DNA of 64,000 nucleotides from a virus. The notes beneath the pieces are model-generated. The model was not told the origin of the DNA. It made no database searches and worked only from the letters and a program-made list of their open reading frames with translations. Below, one piece after another: positions 15,276 to 25,594 of this stretch (position 1 is the first letter of the stretch; the number at the start of each line of letters is the position of its first letter). The translations under genes were made by a program, and so were the position numbers. The stretch spans positions 1 to 64,000 of IMG/VR virus record IMGVR_UViG_3300033153_004457; one strand, written 5' to 3'.

Positions 15276-17750
15276 CTACGGAGTCAGTTCGTAAATTTCC
15301 ACTTCGTTCGCATCGTTCACCGTGATCTCGATCATGGTTCCATCCGGTCGTCGTTGCAATCGACCTCGACCGGCCACACTCATGTCAACGTCTGCATCCA
15401 TGGAACCCAAGTGATTCGCGGCTAACAGAGCGCGGTTGAAATCTGAGTTGTCGATTACTCGTCGTACCTCTTCTTCGGTTGCCTGTACGAACCACAAGGT
15501 CACGTTGTCCATACCGTAGAAAGTGTTCACCGGGAACACACACGTTCGACCTTGTGCGCTCCATGCACCGTATCGAATAACCTGCGCGGTCTCGATCACG
15601 AACACGGACATCCACTTCGGTTCGATGAGAAACGGAAGTTCAAATTCATTCAAATTGTCATTCGTGCCATGAAAACGCACCGCGTGAAAGTGTGATGGTT
15701 TTTCCAATACGCTCACGGTTCCGACATCGTAGAAAATACCGTAACCGGCGACCTGATGTGTTCCTGTGGTGCCAGCGTACACACGCACTCGCAAACCTTG
15801 CTCATATCCGAGCAAGTTGTAAATTCCATGTGCACCTACGAAGGATGACCAAGTGGCTCCGTTCCACCCGATAATGGATGGTGAAGGTGCGGCGGCTCCA
15901 TCGGTTGGAATTAAGACCTCATCGACACCATTTACCCACGAGTCTTTATAATCCTGGTCGGTCGAGAAATGAAGGAAATAATCGCCCTCTACGACGAGGT
16001 GGGCGCTGTAAACGAGTTCGTTGGCACCAGCGGCAAGGTCGGCCACAAGTATCGCAGGAGAGGCCCACACGGTCTCTGAGGTATCTGGATCGGTCGCCGT
16101 CTTTTTGAGCAAACGGGCGAAAATTACACCCGCTGGCGTGCCGGTCTTGTTCAGGTGTATTCTTACCTGACTTACAACTCGTGGATTTGCGATGGTTGGA
16201 ATTTGCTGTGCGATCTGTCCTGTAGTGATTCCATCGTCGAACCTGAGTGCGCCGGTCGCTTCGCTTAGAGGGTGTTCGGCTACAACTTCGCGGTATTCTT
16301 CGACCTCGATCACGCGGCTGATAAGTTCGCCCGTTCCGAACAAAGTCCATGTGTCGAGCGGGTCTTCTTCTGCCGAGTCGCCGTTGGCATCGTCGTCCAA
16401 GTAGGTGTACAGACGATTGCTACCGTCCGCGCTGTCCTTGTACGCTTGTGTCGTTTCGACGAGAAACCAATACGTGCCAGCTTCGAGGCCGTCCGCAATC
16501 TCTTCGAGCCAGAGGCCACCGGAATTCACTTCGTTCACTGATTTCCATCGGCCTGTCCACAGAACGTCTGTCTTGTCTGGTAATCCGGTGTCCTCGCCTA
16601 CGACCTTGAAACGATAATGACCCGCAGGAGAACCGACACGGCCAAGGAACATGCTGCATTTCGTGAATGCCAACGCTCCTGCGAGAGTGAACCTGTAGGC
16701 GAGTGATAGCGTGGTTGTCAATTGTTCGGTGATGTCTAGGTCGAGGTGTTCACGTATCGTCGCGCCCGTTTCGGCAAAATCTGTACCGAAAGTGTGCTCA
16801 CCGTACACCGTGTCGGTATCTTGATGACGCTCTGCAATCATCCGTTGCCAGGTGTTTCCTTGATTCCTGCTTACCTCTGTGAGCGGCTGTGCATCGACCG
16901 AACCTTCTTTATAGAACAGGCTCAATTCGCATCGTTCCAAGATCGAAAGAGCCGTCTTGAATTGGTCGTCCATGTGCTCGATGGATTGCAGATATTCCGG
17001 CGCACCTAGAACGTGTTCGAGGTCGACGGTCTTGTCGATCACGTTGAACTCGCCCGTGAGTACATCGATTTTGGTTTCTTTGTCAGAGCTTATGATATTG
17101 GCTGTTGCACGCTCGAAGATGCTATTTTCTAGTTGGTTTTTCAGGCGTTCGAGAAGTTCGTTCGCGTCACCCGTCCCACCGCCACCGGTTCCACCCATCG
17201 GTAGCAACCTGATGTCAGTCTTTACAGGGGCGACGAATTCCCACACGCCGGGTGTGCTGTTGTTCCGAAGAAGCCACACGAGGCGATGATACGATTCGTC
17301 TGTGAAGGCCGGGTAGCCGACGAGAAGCGGGTTCGCGTTCGTGACTCCCCAAACCGCGTACCATTTTCCTTTCGGAAGTACGGGCCGAAGCTCGATGCCC
17401 ATGAGAATGTATTCACTTGCAGGAACGGCAACGCTTGACGCAGGATCGTTCTCGAAGTCGCCGGTAGTCGCGCCGTCTGCGATGTCCAGTGTACTTTCAC
17501 CGGGGTCCATTTCGATACCACCAAGACGAGGAACCGCTTTCTTGAACGCGGTTTGCATTCCCTGTTCTTTGTTGGTTTCATAATCCTGTTTCGTCGCGGC
17601 CTCGATTGTCAACAAGGTGCCAACGAGCTTCACATCGAACGGGTTGTCCGCGTGCTTCTCTAAGATGGCAAGTTGATTCGACAGGCGTTCGCCCGGTGCA
17701 AGGCCGAGCTTTTCGCGTGCGGTGCGGTCATGTATTTGATGATGTTCCAT
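15276..17750 (-). CDS. large fiber or baseplate-associated protein
   Basis: This 824-residue protein follows the beta-helix fiber. The first about 80 residues are helical (LSNQLAILEKHADNP). A Gly-rich linker (GGTGGGGTGDANE) lies near residue 195, followed by a long stretch of beta domains that include two similar jelly-roll-like segments, each with an RVGSPAG/NKTGTPAG-type turn and a YWFLVET/YFLHFST strand. I recognise no named family. Location between the main fiber and the paralogous fiber modules suggests a fiber shaft or carrier. The start ATG follows AAGGA. Confidence 0.65.
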   Translation of the reverse strand: MEHHQIHDRTAREKLGLAPGERLSNQLAILEKHADNPFDVKLVGTLLTIEAATKQDYETNKEQGMQTAFKKAVPRLGGIEMDPGESTLDIADGATTGDFENDPASSVAVPASEYILMGIELRPVLPKGKWYAVWGVTNANPLLVGYPAFTDESYHRLVWLLRNNSTPGVWEFVAPVKTDIRLLPMGGTGGGGTGDANELLERLKNQLENSIFERATANIISSDKETKIDVLTGEFNVIDKTVDLEHVLGAPEYLQSIEHMDDQFKTALSILERCELSLFYKEGSVDAQPLTEVSRNQGNTWQRMIAERHQDTDTVYGEHTFGTDFAETGATIREHLDLDITEQLTTTLSLAYRFTLAGALAFTKCSMFLGRVGSPAGHYRFKVVGEDTGLPDKTDVLWTGRWKSVNEVNSGGLWLEEIADGLEAGTYWFLVETTQAYKDSADGSNRLYTYLDDDANGDSAEEDPLDTWTLFGTGELISRVIEVEEYREVVAEHPLSEATGALRFDDGITTGQIAQQIPTIANPRVVSQVRIHLNKTGTPAGVIFARLLKKTATDPDTSETVWASPAILVADLAAGANELVYSAHLVVEGDYFLHFSTDQDYKDSWVNGVDEVLIPTDGAAAPSPSIIGWNGATWSSFVGAHGIYNLLGYEQGLRVRVYAGTTGTHQVAGYGIFYDVGTVSVLEKPSHFHAVRFHGTNDNLNEFELPFLIEPKWMSVFVIETAQVIRYGAWSAQGRTCVFPVNTFYGMDNVTLWFVQATEEEVRRVIDNSDFNRALLAANHLGSMDADVDMSVAGRGRLQRRPDGTMIEITVNDANEVEIYELTP

Positions 17751-17753
17751 GCT

Positions 17754-20636
17754 CTACATTCCTTGTGGTTCAAGCCTGAACGTGAAACGTATCTTCTCTG
17801 GAAAACTCCTGAGAATCTTCACGGTCTTGCTCAAGTCGTTCGTGTCGCCAACCTCTACGAAGTCTTGGCGCATGATTTTCGCACCGGCTCCAAGGTTTAC
17901 CGTCTGTCCGGTTGCGATTCTGAATTGCTTGGAACCGTTGACATCCGAGACTGACCCGATGATAGGAAATTCGTTTGAGTCTACATCTACGAAACGGTCT
18001 TCCGGTCGTACAAGCCCAAGCTCTGTTACGTTTGGTACTTCAACGACACCCGTTCCGGTCGTGTACGTGTCCGGGTTGAACGAGGGCGCGATTTCCACGG
18101 CTTCTCGTTCGAGTTTTTCGCCTTCGGTGTGCAAGGTGAGTCGTCCGCTTCCGACCTGATAGTAACGGTCTACGGTGCCGTCTCGTTCGTCTTGCGGAAG
18201 GTCCATTGTATCCTCGACGGCGACCGCTGGTGCAAGGTACGTTTCCTCGTAAGCAAAACCGCCTTCGTGGATGACTGCGTTTGCATGTCCGCTCGTTGCA
18301 ACCCGTCGACTAAGAGAGGACGAGAAACAATCGTGTAATTTGATTGTCTTGTTCTTACCGACACCGACCGCTGTGATACTGTCCAACCGGGTATCATAGA
18401 GGTTGCATTCCGATGTCGGGTTCGTTGCAGTTTTGCCGAAAGTGATACCATTTCCTGAATTCATGAGGACACGGGAAACGGTAAGTTCGTCGGAATTGTT
18501 CTGCGACTCGAAGACAATGGACCCGCTGTTCACGCGGTTCCGACTGTCCGTTAGGTTGAGTCTGATCCACTGGCCCGCCGCGCCGTGTACGACCTCGATG
18601 CAGTTTGTACCGGATGCGAGAAGTTGGCAACGGTCGATTGTGACTTCCATTCCCTTCGTCGCGCCCGTGTTGTCGATCTTGATGACAGGTCCGGCACCAG
18701 TGTTTTGCAAGATCATGTCGAACAGTCGAGCTTGCATGTACGAACCGCTCGTGGTGCCATCGAAAGTGATTTCGATGATTGGATCGGCGAGGTTGCCGGT
18801 GATTTTATTCTCACCGCCAAGACCAAGCCAATTGTAGTTCTTGTTGAATGCGAGTTTCGCCGACACCGTGTAAGCCTTTGGTGCCAGGATTCCCAAGCCG
18901 CCATCGGGTGGCCGTATCAATGATGCTTTCAATTCGGTTGTGGTGTTGATCCAATTGTACCCGGAAGGAAGGTCCGAGATTTGCCCTATGTCGCCATCCT
19001 CTAGGCGCAACACACCGTCTCGGAATATAAGGATATTGCCATGTGCAATAGCTAGAATCATAATTTGGTTATCGAAATCTCCCAGGTAGTCCGGTCTCAG
19101 GTCTCCTTGGTTGAAGACCGCCTTGGAAAGTTCGAGGTTTGTACGCTGTAACCACGCTCCTTTCGAGGTGGTAAATGCAGACAGGTCAATTGGATTTACA
19201 CCGTCCCACACAATCACTTTTTCACCGACCGGTGCGCCGTTTATCAAACCCGTAATTTGGTTTGAATCTGCGTCACCTACGATAATGGAATCTCCATCGT
19301 TTAAGTCGCTCGTATCATTTACCCAAAGCTCACCGGACGCTGTGCCGTTGATTGTCACCGGTTGCCGTGTCCACAACTTCGTGTAGAGTACATCGTTGTT
19401 GGCAATACTTGACTGAGTACCAGCCGCGATGGAAAACACTCCGCGAAAAGGATTGATGATTTCAAATGCGCTACTCCACTCCATTTCTCCGGTGTCGTAA
19501 CTCACCTGTCCACCACCACGCAGAAGGATTCCGTTGCGTTCAAGTTGGTACTTCATGAACTCGGTTAGAATCGAGATGCTACTTGTGATGTTCAGTGGTA
19601 TTTCAACTTGGTCCGACCAGTCGAAAGTTGTCGGGCTACTGCCCGCGCCCACACCTATGAAATTACCGAAGTAAGCATAGTATTCATCTGTCCGTAAGTC
19701 CTCTGTCGTAATGGTCACACCGAACAGGAATGACTCGTAATCCGAAGGCTCTACGGAAGGCTCAACACCCTGGCCGAGAGTCCCGGCCAGGGTGATGATA
19801 TTGTTCCCACTCAACACGAAGGACGTTGCCGCCACCGTGTATGCACTCAGGTCGTCGGCTGTGCTGATACGGGCGTAACCCGCTCCACCGCTTTCGTCCG
19901 CTCCGACTGATACAACAGTTGTAGTTGTGGGAGACGTTGGAGCCTTATCTACTGTAAGGGTTTGGCCGCCAGTGAAATGTAATTTCAGCTCGTTCGGCAC
20001 GTCGAAGTAATTGGCTCCACCGTCATGGTCAAAGGTTACAGACTGCGGCGAAACTACCGCGTCTTCAAATACGTTTCCTGTCGCCTGTGATACAGGGGTT
20101 TTCAGCCATACACGGACAGTTCGACCGGTCTGCGGAATGCTCTTACACACGCCGTTTACATTGAACTGCAAGAGACTGTTGTAATAGCTTGCTGCCAACG
20201 GTTCTGCGCGTTCGCCGATCTGCTCTCTGTTCAGTGAATGCTTGATAACACCCGTTCGCACGTTGATTTCCGTGCCTTCGGGAAGATAGTTGAACCGAAT
20301 TCCAGAATGATATTTGGTTCCGAGTAAATTCTCGAATGGAATTTCATCTCGCTTCGTGTCGTCGAGCTTCAGGATTCGACCGTGACCGTCATCAGCTTCG
20401 AGCTGTGGCCCGTTGCCATCGCCTACGGTAGTTTCGCCCGGTGTCAAAAAGCTCACCGTGTCGACCGCTGTACTCACGCCTAGTACGGGATACGTGTAAA
20501 CGCCAGAGGTCGGTACTAATTTCTGATGATCTTCCAGAATTAGGTTGTGAATGTAATCCAGGAAATTCGTTGTGATATGTTGCTGAGTAAGGAACTTCTT
20601 CAAAAATATAATGACTTTATCATAACCTGTACTCAT
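17754..20636 (-). CDS. tail fiber/tailspike with beta-helix region
   Basis: This 960-residue protein lies directly after the gpI-like tail gene, the usual place for the main fiber. The N-terminal part (1-60) is helical and may attach to the baseplate. Residues about 590-780 show a right-handed parallel beta-helix pattern with short repeated strands (VIKIDNTG, MEVTIDRCQLL, IVFESQNN, TIKLHDCF), as in tailspikes and pectate-lyase-like proteins. I see no certain catalytic residues. The ATG follows GGAG. It likely binds or cuts host surface polysaccharide; that is inference from fold and place. Confidence 0.72.
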   Translation of the reverse strand: MSTGYDKVIIFLKKFLTQQHITTNFLDYIHNLILEDHQKLVPTSGVYTYPVLGVSTAVDTVSFLTPGETTVGDGNGPQLEADDGHGRILKLDDTKRDEIPFENLLGTKYHSGIRFNYLPEGTEINVRTGVIKHSLNREQIGERAEPLAASYYNSLLQFNVNGVCKSIPQTGRTVRVWLKTPVSQATGNVFEDAVVSPQSVTFDHDGGANYFDVPNELKLHFTGGQTLTVDKAPTSPTTTTVVSVGADESGGAGYARISTADDLSAYTVAATSFVLSGNNIITLAGTLGQGVEPSVEPSDYESFLFGVTITTEDLRTDEYYAYFGNFIGVGAGSSPTTFDWSDQVEIPLNITSSISILTEFMKYQLERNGILLRGGGQVSYDTGEMEWSSAFEIINPFRGVFSIAAGTQSSIANNDVLYTKLWTRQPVTINGTASGELWVNDTSDLNDGDSIIVGDADSNQITGLINGAPVGEKVIVWDGVNPIDLSAFTTSKGAWLQRTNLELSKAVFNQGDLRPDYLGDFDNQIMILAIAHGNILIFRDGVLRLEDGDIGQISDLPSGYNWINTTTELKASLIRPPDGGLGILAPKAYTVSAKLAFNKNYNWLGLGGENKITGNLADPIIEITFDGTTSGSYMQARLFDMILQNTGAGPVIKIDNTGATKGMEVTIDRCQLLASGTNCIEVVHGAAGQWIRLNLTDSRNRVNSGSIVFESQNNSDELTVSRVLMNSGNGITFGKTATNPTSECNLYDTRLDSITAVGVGKNKTIKLHDCFSSSLSRRVATSGHANAVIHEGGFAYEETYLAPAVAVEDTMDLPQDERDGTVDRYYQVGSGRLTLHTEGEKLEREAVEIAPSFNPDTYTTGTGVVEVPNVTELGLVRPEDRFVDVDSNEFPIIGSVSDVNGSKQFRIATGQTVNLGAGAKIMRQDFVEVGDTNDLSKTVKILRSFPEKIRFTFRLEPQGM

Positions 20637-20657
20637 TGATCGCTCCGTAGAATTCCG

Positions 20658-22529
20658 CTATAATAACGGGTTTGGATTTATCCTATCACTTTCCAGTGGC
20701 ATTTGGAACATCTCAGTTTCAGAACACCACAGCTCACTTCCCGTGGGTGCGTATAGTGCAAGCGTTCCCTTGGTAAAGTTTGCGTCATCCGCGATAAACA
20801 AGGGATTGGAATCTAAGAAGGCCCGTAAGGTAACAATGCCAGTGTCTTCGTTCTCGATACAGGATACCATAAGCATGTAATACGAAGTGTAGAGTGGAAG
20901 GTTTGCCGGTTCCACGTCAACCTCGACCGGTGGTGCAAGGTCCGAACGCACGCCCGCAACGGACTTTTCAAAGTATGCCATTCTCGTGTCCGAGTCCAAT
21001 CTGTACGCGTAAAAATTGTTCTCATCTTGTACCAAAAAACGCAATTCGATTTCATGTCCCGCACGAATCGAACATCGGAATTGCGAAAGGTAATTTGTCC
21101 AATCGCTGGCACCGCCTACCTGGACGTGTTCGAGTGAACTCTCATTCAAGTGCAAGACCTTGAGACCGTCAACGTCTTCGACGAAAGCAGAACCTTGTAT
21201 GGTCGTGAACTGCCCTTTCCCGAACTCGAAATCATCGTAGAAGTCGATGTACCGCGTGTTCAAGCGTTCACTCGAAGGTCGCATCAAATTCAGCAGCCTT
21301 TGTGTTAGCTGTCTGTCTAGCGTTCCATCGTCTACAACTCGAATGTCCATCTGGAATTCGTCAAGCTCTTCGGCTCGATATTCGAGGAAATTGGTTGCCG
21401 GGTGTACGATTGTGGCTTGCGTCACATCATAGCGTGCGTCCTTTGTAACGCGGAGTGCATCGAGGCCACCCCACATTCCACCCGCACCTATTTGGTCCGA
21501 GCCTACGAAGACATCGGCCAAATTATTGATGTTCGCTCTGACGAAACCACCGTTCAGGGCTTCGTTTACGATCCGCGTTTCGTCGACCCAAATTGACGTT
21601 TCGCCGTTCAACCCTACCAGCCAATCGACGACCCACGCGACCTTGTGCCACGCATCGTCGTCGAGGTCGACCCCTGCGGGTATCGTATTGAATTGAATGA
21701 TCGTGCCATCTGAAATCGTGTACGTGATTTCGTTGTTTGCGGTATCGATCAGTAAACTTACCTCACGACCAAGAACCGTGTCGGCCTGATAGAACAGGTG
21801 TTTGCTCCATTCCTTGCTTGTGCGTATCTGTCCCTCGATTGTATGACCGTTCGACCAATCGAAATGTGACTTTCCAGGAAACCGCATGTAGAAATCATTC
21901 ATGCGTAGGAAATAATCACTCTGAGAAAATGGACCGCCTTCCATGAAAGCGTGATACCCGTGCGGCTGGCCTTCGTTGCGGTACTCGCTACCGTCGTTCA
22001 GATTTTGCTCTTCAAATTGAAGCAACATGAGAGCCGCGCCTTCTGTCGATTGCTCTGTCCAACCCGGTAGAGAGATGATCCAAGCGTCTTCGCCAAGCTG
22101 TTCTTCTCCGATGGCTTTCTCACCGACGACCATACGGTAGTCGAACCAATTGAAGATTCTGGAATTGAAACCGGTGAAGAGCCGAATGATATTTGCAAAG
22201 CCAAGCTCGATACCTTTCTGTCTCCACAGCGGCACAGCGAGTAGAATGATTTTACGAAGGTCGTCAACCGCGAGACCTTGTGTGATGTTGTCCAGTTCCT
22301 TCGTTAGTCCTACGATGTCCTTCAGATAGTAAAGTAATTCCTCTGGGCACTTCTCAGGATCGAAGATTTCAGGCAACGCTAACAAGGCTGTCATGTGGTC
22401 TTCCCACACTTGCTGTGGCCCTTGTAGATAGCGTTCTACAAAGTTATCTTCCGCTTCGTCCGGCACACGAATTGGCTTGTGCAGGAACTTGAAAATATCA
22501 TGCGGAAAGTTCGGATCAATTTTTGACAT
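20658..22529 (-). CDS. tail protein I-like protein with inserted LamG-type domain
   Basis: This is a 623-residue protein. The N-terminal about 140 residues resemble the P2 gpI/tail protein I family (YLQGPQQVWEDHM, ELLYYLKDIVGL, LRKIILLAVPLWRQKG, IIRLFTGF), which joins baseplate and fibers. The middle (about 180-380) looks like a concanavalin/LamG-type sandwich: IEGQIRTSKEW, VSLLIDTANNEITYTISDG and AWHKVAWVVDW with SIWVDE. A second beta domain ends the protein. Usual gpI is under 300 residues, so this one has gained sugar-binding-type domains. It follows baseplate J immediately, with a weak Shine-Dalgarno. Confidence 0.75.
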   Translation of the reverse strand: MSKIDPNFPHDIFKFLHKPIRVPDEAEDNFVERYLQGPQQVWEDHMTALLALPEIFDPEKCPEELLYYLKDIVGLTKELDNITQGLAVDDLRKIILLAVPLWRQKGIELGFANIIRLFTGFNSRIFNWFDYRMVVGEKAIGEEQLGEDAWIISLPGWTEQSTEGAALMLLQFEEQNLNDGSEYRNEGQPHGYHAFMEGGPFSQSDYFLRMNDFYMRFPGKSHFDWSNGHTIEGQIRTSKEWSKHLFYQADTVLGREVSLLIDTANNEITYTISDGTIIQFNTIPAGVDLDDDAWHKVAWVVDWLVGLNGETSIWVDETRIVNEALNGGFVRANINNLADVFVGSDQIGAGGMWGGLDALRVTKDARYDVTQATIVHPATNFLEYRAEELDEFQMDIRVVDDGTLDRQLTQRLLNLMRPSSERLNTRYIDFYDDFEFGKGQFTTIQGSAFVEDVDGLKVLHLNESSLEHVQVGGASDWTNYLSQFRCSIRAGHEIELRFLVQDENNFYAYRLDSDTRMAYFEKSVAGVRSDLAPPVEVDVEPANLPLYTSYYMLMVSCIENEDTGIVTLRAFLDSNPLFIADDANFTKGTLALYAPTGSELWCSETEMFQMPLESDRINPNPLL

Positions 22530-22531
22530 AA

Positions 22532-24991
22532 TCAGCTCACCGATACGTTGATGTTACCTGGGAACGGAAGCTCACGAAGTGCAAGCGGTACGTCCGCTGC
22601 GGGTGTCGTGATAACAATGTTCTTGATGTTCACCGGGTCGACCTCGTTGATGACAGTGAAGAGTAATGCAACCCGTACATACTCTGTCGTGTCGACCGTC
22701 GAGAAGTTCCAACGTGATGTCGTGCCGTCGCTGTACTTGGCTTCCGGGTTGAGATAATTCTGTAGAGCGTTTTCGATTTCGGTCTTGTTTCCACCCTGCG
22801 TGCTGGCCGTTACGTCGATGACTCGTTTCGTATAATTGACGACCGTTACCTCATGGTTTGCCAAGAGAACGCCCTTGATACCAAGGGTTTTGTCTCCGTT
22901 GAAATACCGTTCGACTTCCAGCCGTTCATTCACAGAGAGTTGATTTCCACCTTGACCTACGACGATCAGTTCGATGGTTTTGGGGCCGAAGGTTTCTTCG
23001 ATTGCCTGTGCACGAGAGATGAGTTTCGAGCCGGTCGAGGTCGTGTAATTCTCGGCAAGGTATTCGATGTCGCTCGTGGTGATACCGCGTTCCAAAACGC
23101 GGATAGAGGCCGGACCTTCGATCTTTACACGCGCCAGGTCTTCGGGTGTGCTCCCTTCCTTAGCGACCCATCCAGAGGCTTGACGTGGGTTCCAAATGCG
23201 ATTCACGAAACCGATGCCGGCCTTGTTGACCGTGATCGTTTCGGCTCCTACGTTGCCGTCTACGTCCGCTCCTGTGCGATATTCCACGCGCACATTATCG
23301 ACACCGGGTGCGGGTATTTTCCCACGGATACCATCGCCGAACTTGATAATCACGGTGTCGTCCGCTTTGATGTCTACCGTGTAATCCTTGCTGTTATTGT
23401 TTGACGAGAGGAAATTGTCTTTCTCTGACCAAGCCGTAAAGCCCGTTCCCTCGTCGATCTCAACGACGAGTGAGCCTTGAATGAGAGGGCCAAACGAGAG
23501 TGTAAATTCTTGGTTCTTCGCACCGTCAGAGCTTCCAAGTGGATTCTCTGTACGAAACTGTCCCTGCGTTTGATCTGTCTTCAGATATTGTGCGGCATCA
23601 TCGATTCGTATTCGGTCAATTGCTGCACTCGTCGGCGTACTAACAGAGACGATTCGGTATCTCAGGAAATAGCCGTTGTAGAGGGAGTTCAGGGTTTGCT
23701 TGTACCATTGAGAGGTGAGCGTTTCGGGTAACTCATACGTGACCGCTTCGTCAATGGTCATGTTTCCGGTGCCGTCGATCAGGTCTTCCAGAGGTTGCCA
23801 GAGAGAGCCAATCACGTAATCATCAGCGGTCGTACTCGGTGAGCTTTGACCGAGAAGGCCACGAGTTTCGATGTAATTTACACCGCTGTCGTAGAAGCTG
23901 ATAGCGTTCTCGAAAACGGATGTCTCCTGTAACTTAACCTGGACAACGGTTCCGCTGTAGTCTGTACCAGCCGGTAACAGGCTCGACACATCGACACGGA
24001 GTTTCGAGCCGAGGTTTGAAACCGCGTTCGGTGTATCATCTTCCAGTTCACCATCGAAATATTCCCACACGCCTGTGATACCACTTGCCGGTGTGTCGAA
24101 AACGAAAGTGAGCTTGTCTTGTTGAATGTGTTTGTGCGCGATGTAAAGTGCATCGCCTACCTTGGGGTCTGCGAATACTGTGAACGGCGCTGCATCCGTG
24201 TTGGCCTGTCCTGCATAGTTTACCGAGTACGTTCCATCGCTCACTTCGAGGTTGTCCGTTGCACCGTCATTCTCGACCATAATCATTGTCGTGGTGTCGT
24301 CGAGGTTGACGAGATTCACTTGGTTGCCTGTTACGAGCGCAAGTATCTTTCCATCAATGGACGTGTCCGTACTGGTATTCACTGCGTCTGCGATGTTCTG
24401 TGCGGTATCGGCCATCGTAACACCCGCGACGAAATCAACACCGTACACGAATGTAACGGTATTGATTTTGAATGAATCGCCAATGTCGAACACATTATCG
24501 ATCACTCGCACGACGGCTGCAGCCCACGAGAAAACGTAGCTCACTTGGTCGGTGCGGTCTATGGTGTGGTCGTCGTCCGATTCGTAAATGATCTGCGGCG
24601 TTTCTTCCGTTTCCTCGTTAGCCGATTGGCTGTACTGCGGCACGAATTGTACGGTTGATGTGAAGACCTTGGACAGTTCGTAAATCACCGGCACGCTTGC
24701 GGGTGACGCTTGTGCCAGCTTGTACCCGATGAGACGTAACTGAAGCCGAACCGACTCCAAGAGCTTCGCGGTTGGAAGCAAACTTTCGTTCGCCACCACG
24801 TCGAGAAGAACATGGCTGTAATGTCCGACCAGAGCGAAGGCCCGCTCAAGTTGGACATACGGTTCGTATTGGTTCTCGTCAGTAATTTCCGGTGCGTTCT
24901 GTCTCCTGTATTGAATCAAGAGTTTCAGAATGTCAGGATAATACAGACTCGAATAATCAATGGTTGGAACTTCTACGAGTTGTCCTGCCAT
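22532..24991 (-). CDS. baseplate J-like protein (gp6/gpJ family)
   Basis: This is an 819-residue baseplate wedge protein. The C-terminal part shows the baseplate J pattern: YRTGADVDGNVGAETI, then GSTPEDLARVKIEGP, ITTSDIEYLAENY, IELIVVGQGG and a terminal beta domain with TEIENALQNYL. The N-terminal about 90 residues are helical (ILKLLIQYRRQNAPE). The 350-residue middle insert is beta-rich and makes it longer than P2 gpJ (about 300). It follows a gp25-like wedge gene and precedes gpI, the classic order. The ATG follows AGTAGGAG. Confidence 0.88.
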   Translation of the reverse strand: MAGQLVEVPTIDYSSLYYPDILKLLIQYRRQNAPEITDENQYEPYVQLERAFALVGHYSHVLLDVVANESLLPTAKLLESVRLQLRLIGYKLAQASPASVPVIYELSKVFTSTVQFVPQYSQSANEETEETPQIIYESDDDHTIDRTDQVSYVFSWAAAVVRVIDNVFDIGDSFKINTVTFVYGVDFVAGVTMADTAQNIADAVNTSTDTSIDGKILALVTGNQVNLVNLDDTTTMIMVENDGATDNLEVSDGTYSVNYAGQANTDAAPFTVFADPKVGDALYIAHKHIQQDKLTFVFDTPASGITGVWEYFDGELEDDTPNAVSNLGSKLRVDVSSLLPAGTDYSGTVVQVKLQETSVFENAISFYDSGVNYIETRGLLGQSSPSTTADDYVIGSLWQPLEDLIDGTGNMTIDEAVTYELPETLTSQWYKQTLNSLYNGYFLRYRIVSVSTPTSAAIDRIRIDDAAQYLKTDQTQGQFRTENPLGSSDGAKNQEFTLSFGPLIQGSLVVEIDEGTGFTAWSEKDNFLSSNNNSKDYTVDIKADDTVIIKFGDGIRGKIPAPGVDNVRVEYRTGADVDGNVGAETITVNKAGIGFVNRIWNPRQASGWVAKEGSTPEDLARVKIEGPASIRVLERGITTSDIEYLAENYTTSTGSKLISRAQAIEETFGPKTIELIVVGQGGNQLSVNERLEVERYFNGDKTLGIKGVLLANHEVTVVNYTKRVIDVTASTQGGNKTEIENALQNYLNPEAKYSDGTTSRWNFSTVDTTEYVRVALLFTVINEVDPVNIKNIVITTPAADVPLALRELPFPGNINVSVS

Positions 24992-25002
24992 ATGCGTATC
25001 TC

Positions 25003-25398
25003 CTACTTACCTAGTCCGAGTGAGCTAACAGGCTCATCGAAGTCCAGTGGATTTCCAGTTTCAAGATTCATGTACTCGAACGCAACGTGCATTTCCTCTA
25101 CCTGTGAATCCTGTTCAAACACGGGGTCGAGGTCGATACCAGGAGGTAGTATTTTCATGCGTCCCATCAGCGGTTTCAATACCCGCGTGATTTCTTCTTC
25201 GATGTCACTCTTGCTGGCCTTGTCGTTGATACGAAAAACCATCTTAGGCTGAATGCCGAGGTCTTGGAATGGGTTGTCATCGTCGCCTTCTTGCAACGCC
25301 TGTAGAATGAGCTTGTGCAGTTGCGCGTCACTGTTTTCGATCTTCGCACCGCCGCCCTTGTTGACGGTCATCGGTATTGAAAGTCCTGTAACTGTCAT
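25003..25398 (-). CDS. baseplate wedge protein, gp25/gpW-like
   Basis: This 131-residue protein has the small lysozyme-like fold pattern of T4 gp25/P2 gpW: LHKLILQALQEGDDDNPF, MVFRINDK, SDIEEEITRVLKPL and EEMHVAFEYMNLETG near the C-terminus. It initiates sheath polymerisation in related phages. It is immediately upstream of baseplate J. The start ATG follows AAAGGGG. Confidence 0.75.
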   Translation of the reverse strand: MTVTGLSIPMTVNKGGGAKIENSDAQLHKLILQALQEGDDDNPFQDLGIQPKMVFRINDKASKSDIEEEITRVLKPLMGRMKILPPGIDLDPVFEQDSQVEEMHVAFEYMNLETGNPLDFDEPVSSLGLGK

Positions 25399-25400
25399 GC

Positions 25401-25586
25401 CTAACCCCTTTGCTCACTGGCCTTGCGGGCTTCATAATGTTCTTGACAGAGGAACAGTTTTGTGGCTGCAATCGTGGTATCAGCGTTTGCCCTTTTCATA
25501 ATATACTCTTTTTTCGTCTGTGTGCTCAAGGACTTTCCACAATCGTGGCACGTCCATTCCTCTGTCCATTTGAGTTTACCTACCAT
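25401..25586 (-). CDS. small zinc-finger protein
   Basis: This 61-residue protein has CHDC (Cys13, Cys16) and CQEH (Cys47, His50), a likely treble-clef-type zinc site. It is tightly packed between baseplate genes, with a TTAGGA Shine-Dalgarno. I do not know its role. A baseplate assembly factor is possible from position only. Confidence 0.65.
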   Translation of the reverse strand: MVGKLKWTEEWTCHDCGKSLSTQTKKEYIMKRANADTTIAATKLFLCQEHYEARKASEQRG

Positions 25587-25594
25587 GTCCGTTC

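Noticed and set aside
22510-22524. GGATCAAT-type sequence in the gpI-like gene as a third copy of the upstream box
   Set aside because: It is coding sequence for DPN residues in the other orientation and no promoter lies next to it.
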